From contig CAKMRJ010005634.1 of NCBI GenBank assembly GCA_928212115.1, positions 183,728,927 to 183,792,926 on the forward strand: a stretch of 64,000 nt of DNA. The letters are read 5' to 3'. Below, piece by piece: positions 58,197 through 64,000 of the stretch; position 1 is the first letter of the stretch; every line of letters starts with the position of its first letter. The notes below the pieces were generated by a model. It was given only the letters and a program-made list of their open reading frames with translations, did no database searches and was not told where the DNA came from. The translations under genes and the position numbers were made by a program. Source of the stretch: Lactuca virosa. Taxonomy: Eukaryota; Streptophyta; Magnoliopsida; Asterales; Asteraceae.

Positions 58197-59163
58197 AGTT
58201 GCTATCAGAGCCTTAGTTTGAGTGAATTGGAGGAACACTCGTGTAAATCCAGTCTCAAACTAAGGAAAGGATTTTTAAAATGATTTTTCAAATGGTTTTC
58301 AAAATAATAAAGGAGGATGTAGAGTGTACGATCAGTCGGATCCAGTAAGTAAACCCCAAAATACCATGCAGTTATTTGATACTGTGATAAGTTAGAACAG
58401 CATGCTAGACATAGGCTAGGGATCTTTTGGAATTGCACGATAGAATTGCCTGATTATATGATGTTGGATAGCCTAGGGTTTTCCTTATATGAAATTGACA
58501 TAATTACTGTAGTTACTCGTTGTATGCATCATAGTTATACATAATTAAGATCTTATAGCCTGAGAATGTTCGGTTTAGCCTTATTTCCTGTTCTTGTTTG
58601 ATGAAGGGCTTAGGGTAGGATCATATATTCGAAAGTTTATAGGGTCCAGTGTTATGTATGACTAGCATACACTAGTGCTGCAGGGTTGGTGGAAGTTTCA
58701 TGGATGAGTTGTGTGGGGTCAGTCGGCCAGTTATGAGATATTTGTGGATTGAGCGCTCTCCTATGATTATGTATATTGTTAGGGCATTGTGATGATAATT
58801 TATGAAAATATGGGTAGGTGTGGAAGGTAGTATGGGCCTGTACTACTGAAAGCAGAGGACCCATACGCGCAGCGAGGAAGTCACAACCCCTAGGGTTTAG
58901 TTGGGAGTTGGTTCCGTGTTTTTTATGCGGATTATCTGATATCTTCCTAGTGTATTTTCAGTATGGTGGTTACGAGGCGATTTGAGACCGGATTCGGGTC
59001 AGGATAAGGAGCTGGCAGCCAGGATAGGCCAGCATTGACAGTGGATCGTGTCAAGGAGATCATCCGTGAGGAGGTGGTCGAGATTGTCCGGGTTCAGATT
59101 CCGGTGATGTTTGGGTCTATGAAGACCGCAATGATGGAGTATTTTGATGACAGATATGCAGCC
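58197..59163 (+). pseudogene. Gypsy B leader, PBS and gag N-terminus
   Basis: The PBS-like CTATCAGAGCCTTAG lies a few bases after the LTR (58202-58216). The leader runs to about 58962. Gag starts at 58963 (MVVTRRFE) with an early stop, then a clear segment EEVVEIVRVQIPVMFGSMKT followed by EYFDDRYAA. It is cut at the duplication junction (59163/59164). Confidence 0.75.
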
Positions 59164-62100
59164 ATATTACATTTTAGTTCCATACTACATAGTTTAGTAA
59201 ATAACAAGAGCAATAAACGTAAATCATTGTGACGTCTTAAACTGGCTCACTGACCATTTCTTGAAAAGCAAGCAAAAATGAGGGTCAACTATAAAATAGT
59301 TGGTGACTTCAAAGGTTTATAAAGGTACATCATTTTAGTATGAAAATATAGATTTGTTCAACAAAAGTTCCAACTCAAAATGAGTGTTGAATGACAAAAC
59401 ACTCTGTTCACAACCAATCCTAACGACCATTCTTCTCCCATTCCATCATGTCCATGGTTCCCATTATGTCAGTTCACGAAAATATGCACTCAGAGTTCTA
59501 GGTGAGTGGGGGCTGTCTACCCCAAATAGCATTATCCATAAGACCGTCGGCTCGAATACGAGTTAATAGGTTGTAGTTCGGTTCTCGGGGACTTAACATA
59601 CAAAGTTCATAACAAGTTCATATCACAAAGTTCATATCAAGAGTTGATAGCATAAATCTCATAGCACAAGTTCATAAAAGTGTATCGTTCCAAGTTCATT
59701 AAATTCATAAAACAATATCGTTTCAATTTCATTAAGTTCATACAAAAAGGCTCAGCAAGTTCACAAAATAGATTTCAGCATGTTCATCAAACAAAGTTCC
59801 ACAAGTTCATAAAATAGTACAGATAGCTCATAAAAAAGAGCATGCTTTCCACCCCAAAATATGACAACAGTAAAAAAAAAGGGTCTATGAATACTTACTA
59901 GGGAGAGTTTGCGGTTCGACCTTCGTGGTTCGGTGTTGTATAGATCGATTTCTACTAGTACCCTACAGAACAAGTAGTTTCTAGTGATATACAATTCACT
60001 AAACCATTATCTAAGATCTACCTAGCCAACTAGTGCTATTACAAAGTGCTCAAAGTTTGTTCGATTCATTATTGGTAAATGTTGAATTTATGGTGCCTTA
60101 AGTTCGAAAATCCACAAGAGCATGAAAATGAACATCAAAAATTATTAAAATATATTGTATGGTTCTACTAGAAGGTATGAGTGCCTAGAAATTTTATAGT
60201 AATTTTTTAAGGTACCTTGGTATTTATTTATAATTTAAGCTTAGATAACATGAAAATTTGAAAATAAATAGTAAACAGTTGCAAATATTCCCAAATTAAT
60301 TTCCACATGCTCTTATAATGTTCCAAACATATTTGTTTGTGCTCTTGAGTCCTAAGACCCAGTTTTGTAAATTTATTCCCTAATTAGAAGAAAATTCAAA
60401 ATAAAATACCAAACAGTGCCCAAATTGTATGAAAATTTAGCGGGCATCCTTATTGTATATATAAATTTGTTCCATAATTTTTAAGAATTTTAATTCATTT
60501 GTAAGTATTTATATTGAATTTTTGGCCATTAAATCCTCATTGTTTTTTAGAAAAATAAGGGATTGGTTCTAGCACTTGGGGTTTTACAGATCATCCTTTG
60601 AAAACACGAACTTTCATAAAACAATTTGGTTCAAAACTATTTCGAAGCTAAACAAGGGTATTCAATCCCAACAAGTAATGCAATGTAGCTCTAGCAAGTG
60701 AATGAGTTCCAATTGTAACTGAAAGTTTAAAAATTTGTGTAGGGACTTCTATGAGATTTTAGTTCATGAAATTTTATGTCTTCTGTGATTTATTTGTTAA
60801 GTTTCTAAAATATTTTTCTCCAGATTTATTGTGGAGTTTAAGGCCTTTGATCATGTAATGTAAAACTAGTGATCACAGAAAAAGTGTTGAATGAGCAACT
60901 GTTTTGTAAAAATTGAAAAAAATCGAAATCTTAGAGTGTTTCAGTGAGACCACTTGGGTTCGATATCTAACTCCAAATACTACATTCCAGAAAACGAATC
61001 TCAGGTATTGGACATGAAATGAGTGAGTTATAGCCTTTTAAAGTTGAGATAGAAAACATAGTTCAAACTCCTATTATACCTAATCATATCAGTTTATTTT
61101 GCTTAGATTGAGAAAGAAAAACATTATATTAAAAATATTCTGTAGAAATACTTGTTTCTAACCATTTGACATTACATGCAACCAAGCTAGATGAGACTAA
61201 ACTTTTGAAAAATCGATTTTTGTGCTAGATAAGGCTTGCATGTGCTCACCTTTTCTCTTGACTTTGGTTTGATCATGGTTGACCACCATTTCCAGAACAT
61301 GCAACATGTTTTTGGTGGTTATCTACAAACATCAAGATCAAACAAAGGTTCTTTGCAAGAACAAGCCTTAGAAATCAAAAATTAGTAGGAGAAAGTGAGT
61401 AGAACTTGTAAAATTTGTTACGGATATTCAAAAGGTGTATGATAACCACTTACCCTTTGATATGAAGCTTCAAGAACACCCAAAATTTGGCTGAAAATTC
61501 GTGGTTGAGGGACTGATTTTATGATAGAGAAAGTGAGGTTTCTAGAGAGAAGGAAGAGGAAAAGTGGGATTTTGTCTCTCTGGATAGACCATCTCTCTCG
61601 TCGTCTCTTTGGGGCTATACTCCACGAAAATCATCCACAGAACTCCAGTAATGTGAGCTAACTTATGAAAAATGAAATGGAAAAATCTCTCCCACACAAG
61701 ATGCATCTAACATCGGATTTGCTCTCTCTCAAGGACATGCAAAATTTGACCTCAGGATTTTACATAAAGAAGCAAGGTATAATGAGTGAGAGAGAGTAAA
61801 TGAAGATGGAAGAGCCTATGAATGAATTTTGGGTGGAGAGAAGGGATTAAAAGCTTCTTGAAAAGTGGTGAACTTTATAAATATGGCCTCATTTCAATTT
61901 TTATAAAGATTGTCTTTAGTTCTTATAAAATTTCTAGATATATTATATAAATTTCCAAGAGTTTATTTCTTGGTTTTATTCAAGTAATTTTTTTTAAAAT
62001 AAGTTCATAGACTTGCATTTTAATTTATGATTGTAGGAATTAATTATTTTGTGATTTAATTTTTATAAAAAAAAAATCAAATGTATAGTTCATTTACAAA

Positions 62101-62609
62101 AAAATAAGGGTTCATAATATAAGAACGTAGGATTAGACAATAATTCAATTAAATTTTTGATTCATAATTTAGATTATGAATTACATGAATATTGTCTCAA
62201 ATTTGTAATTAATTGATATTACGATTTAATTAGTTCACATTTGTTTAAAATTGTTAAGCATTTGGAATGTCCCAATTGGACAATTAGGGCATTTAACTTA
62301 CCCTTAAGCTTTGATCTACCGTATATGGTTTGGTATTTAGTTTTAAGGTTGAACTTTGTCACTTTATAACCTAGTTGATATTTTCACAAATCCATGTGAA
62401 AGTTCAGTGTAAGCTAAGTTCTAACTAATTGTTCCAAGGGATCTATGGAGTCGCGACCTAGTTCATCTTGTGGCATCTAGAACCAATTTATGTTCACACA
62501 TAAAGATGGTGAAGTTCGAGTTCACTACTATCTTGAGTTTTGATGGATGTCACAGTCTCCCCTAGTTTTGGGAATTTCGTCCCGAAATTCAACTGGAAGT
62601 ACTACTGAT

Positions 62610-62927
62610 TCAAAGATAGAAAATAGTTGAGGATATTTGTTCTTCATAAATCCTCCCATTCCTATGTAACTCATGTCCGTGCTTAGAATTCCAACAAACT
62701 TTCACAATCGAGATTCTGCTTTGTTTAAGCTGCTTAACTTCCCGATTGATGATTTCTATGGGTTCATCCACCAATTTTAGTCGATTATTAATTTGGAGGT
62801 CCTTGAGAGGTACGTGCAGGGGGGATTCCTCCGCCAAGCACTTTTTGAGGTTCAACACATGGAATATGTCATATATCGTACTAAGTTCTTCTAGTATCTT
62901 GAGCTTACATGTCACTGGACCGATCAT
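62610..62927 (-). pseudogene. Gypsy A integrase C-terminal remnant, second copy
   Basis: Identical protein reading to 55204-55521, 7406 bp away; see that entry for the domain evidence. Confidence 0.8.
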
Positions 62928-63663
62928 GTCAATAATATCGAAGGGTCCTACCTAGCGAGGAATTAGTTTTCCCATTTTTCCGTAGTGTACAATTCTTTTC
63001 AATGGTGATACTTTTAAGAGTACTTTATCTCCCTCTTGAAATTCCAAGGGTTTCATATGCTTATTAGCATATCTCTTCTTGTGATCACGAGTGGAATTTA
63101 GTTTATCACGTATTTTCGTGATCTTGTCAGTGCTCTCTTGATCTTTATGAAGCCTCGTTAATTGCTATCGCTAATTTTCAGTCAACAAGGTGGTGATCGA
63201 CACTTAAGCCCGTATAGTGCTTCGTAAGGGAGCACAATTCACATTGGCATTATAATTTTTGTTATAGAAAAACTCAACTAATCATAAATAGATGCTCCAA
63301 TTACCTCCTAAACTGATCATATGGGCTCAGAGTATCTCTTTCAAAGTGTGGATAGTTCATTCGCGTTTCCATACATCTGAGGATGGTAGGTAGTAATTAT
63401 GTTTAATCATGTACCAAGGCTTTCTAAAGTGACTACCATATTTGTGACACAAGGAGACTCCCTATCCAAAATAATGGAAATAGGTAGTCCATGACGTACT
63501 ATGATCTCATCTATGTAAATCTAGAAAAGATTTTCCATTCGGTAATCTTCTCGAATGGGAAGAAAGTGTGCAGATTATGCCAATAGACCCACCTCTATCC
63601 AAATCGGATCATTCCCTTTAGCAGTCGTTGTCAATCTCCAATAAAATAAATTGTAGCTACCAC

Positions 63664-64000
63664 TGTAACACCCCGACTACCAGGTATAAATTTTAAAAGT
63701 TTGATATTCAATATTAGAGACCTACTCGTGGTTTATGGGACCTACTCGATGAGTTGGTGGACCCCAACTCGACGAGTAGAGGTTGTGCATGAAAACCCTA
63801 ATTTTTAGGGTTTTCACCCTATTTAAAGGACCTTAAGTCCTTTCATCCAGCCTCCTTACCACCCTTTCACGTCCAGAAGAAAAACCTAATCGATCTAACC
63901 CTATTTTTGAGTGTGTGTGAGAGGCTAAAGTGTGTGTTGGTGCATTTTCTTGAAGAGGCTTGAAGATTTAGAGGCTTGGAACCAGAAGAAGGTTGTAGAT
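63664..64000 (+). repeat. Gypsy B LTR, second copy (start only)
   Basis: Begins with the same TGTAACACCCCGACTACCAGG insertion point as at 56258 and runs off the window end. Confidence 0.93.

Larger units (their letters stand above)
51758..59163 (+). repeat. Tandem duplication, unit 1 (7406 bp)
   Basis: Contains most of the Gypsy A LTR, the Gypsy A pol remnant, the Gypsy B LTR and the Gypsy B gag start. Repeated from 59164 onward at a constant offset of 7406 bp. Confidence 0.95.
59164..64000 (+). repeat. Tandem duplication, unit 2 (partial; runs off the window)
   Basis: 4837 bp align with 51758-56594. Differences seen: a substitution near 60410, a few one-base homopolymer length changes (for example near 59877, 60920, 61215, 61670, 63878), and nothing larger. 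The content is Gypsy A LTR (59164-62553), Gypsy A pol remnant (62554-63663), then the Gypsy B LTR start. Confidence 0.97.

Noticed and set aside
1..64000. tRNA or rRNA genes
   Set aside because: No cloverleaf or rRNA segment was recognised by eye; tRNA-like words were the PBS sequences. A tRNAscan run would be decisive.

Overview
The window is plant nuclear DNA that is almost entirely nested transposable elements around one intact host gene. Several LTR families carry dense palindromic ACTCG(N)CGAGT motifs. From memory I associate these with the Lactuca (lettuce) group of Asteraceae, but that species call is inference and no search was run.

Layout. 1-3403: minus-strand Copia element with its 5' LTR, PBS, broken gag, protease and integrase. 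4606-7530: an intact single-exon leucine-rich-repeat receptor-like protein (RLP) gene, the only convincing intact host gene. 8215-15014: a MuDR/MULE DNA transposon with matching TIRs and a 9-bp target-site duplication (TSD, one mismatch). It holds a decayed transposase gene, a small coiled-coil ORF, and a nested solo Gypsy LTR (10006-11764) with a perfect 5-bp TSD. 16124-26837: Gypsy-1 (minus), with a second solo LTR (18088-20150, plus strand, perfect 5-bp TSD) inserted in its pol. 26838-27298: two exons of a broken, unidentified host gene (minus). 27326-31596: a compact LTR retrotransposon with 292/294-bp LTRs, a PBS and a PPT but no visible pol. Its only long ORF is a 328-aa protein that I cannot place in a known family. 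31597-36520: decayed Gypsy gag fragments and two oppositely oriented LTR remnants. 36709-40539: Copia-2 (plus), decayed. 40540-51569: Gypsy-2 (minus), complete LTR to LTR, inserted in Copia-2. 51638-59163: Gypsy A (3.5-kb LTR, minus) with Gypsy B (plus) inserted in its pol. 59164-64000: a near-identical second copy of the sequence starting at 51758, that is, a tandem duplication with period 7406 bp.

Main unexplained observations. (1) In their own sense orientation, most of the Gypsy LTRs carry a 5' splice site (AG|GTGAGT in most), a conserved CTCACTAAG-like box and a CAG|GTAC 3' site, as if the LTR contained a spliceosomal intron. That interval always holds a short tandem array, with a different unit in each family. 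(2) The 7406-bp near-identical tandem duplication. (3) The pol-less LTR element with a GVQ-repeat, lysine-rich protein. (4) Short motif arrays on both sides of the TATA box in unrelated LTR families.

How the genes work together. There is no operon-like cooperation. The RLP would be an autonomous cell-surface receptor gene. The remaining coding sequence is TE-derived and mostly inactivated. The nesting gives a relative chronology: MULE then solo LTR; Gypsy-1 then solo LTR; Copia-2 then Gypsy-2; Gypsy A then Gypsy B then duplication.
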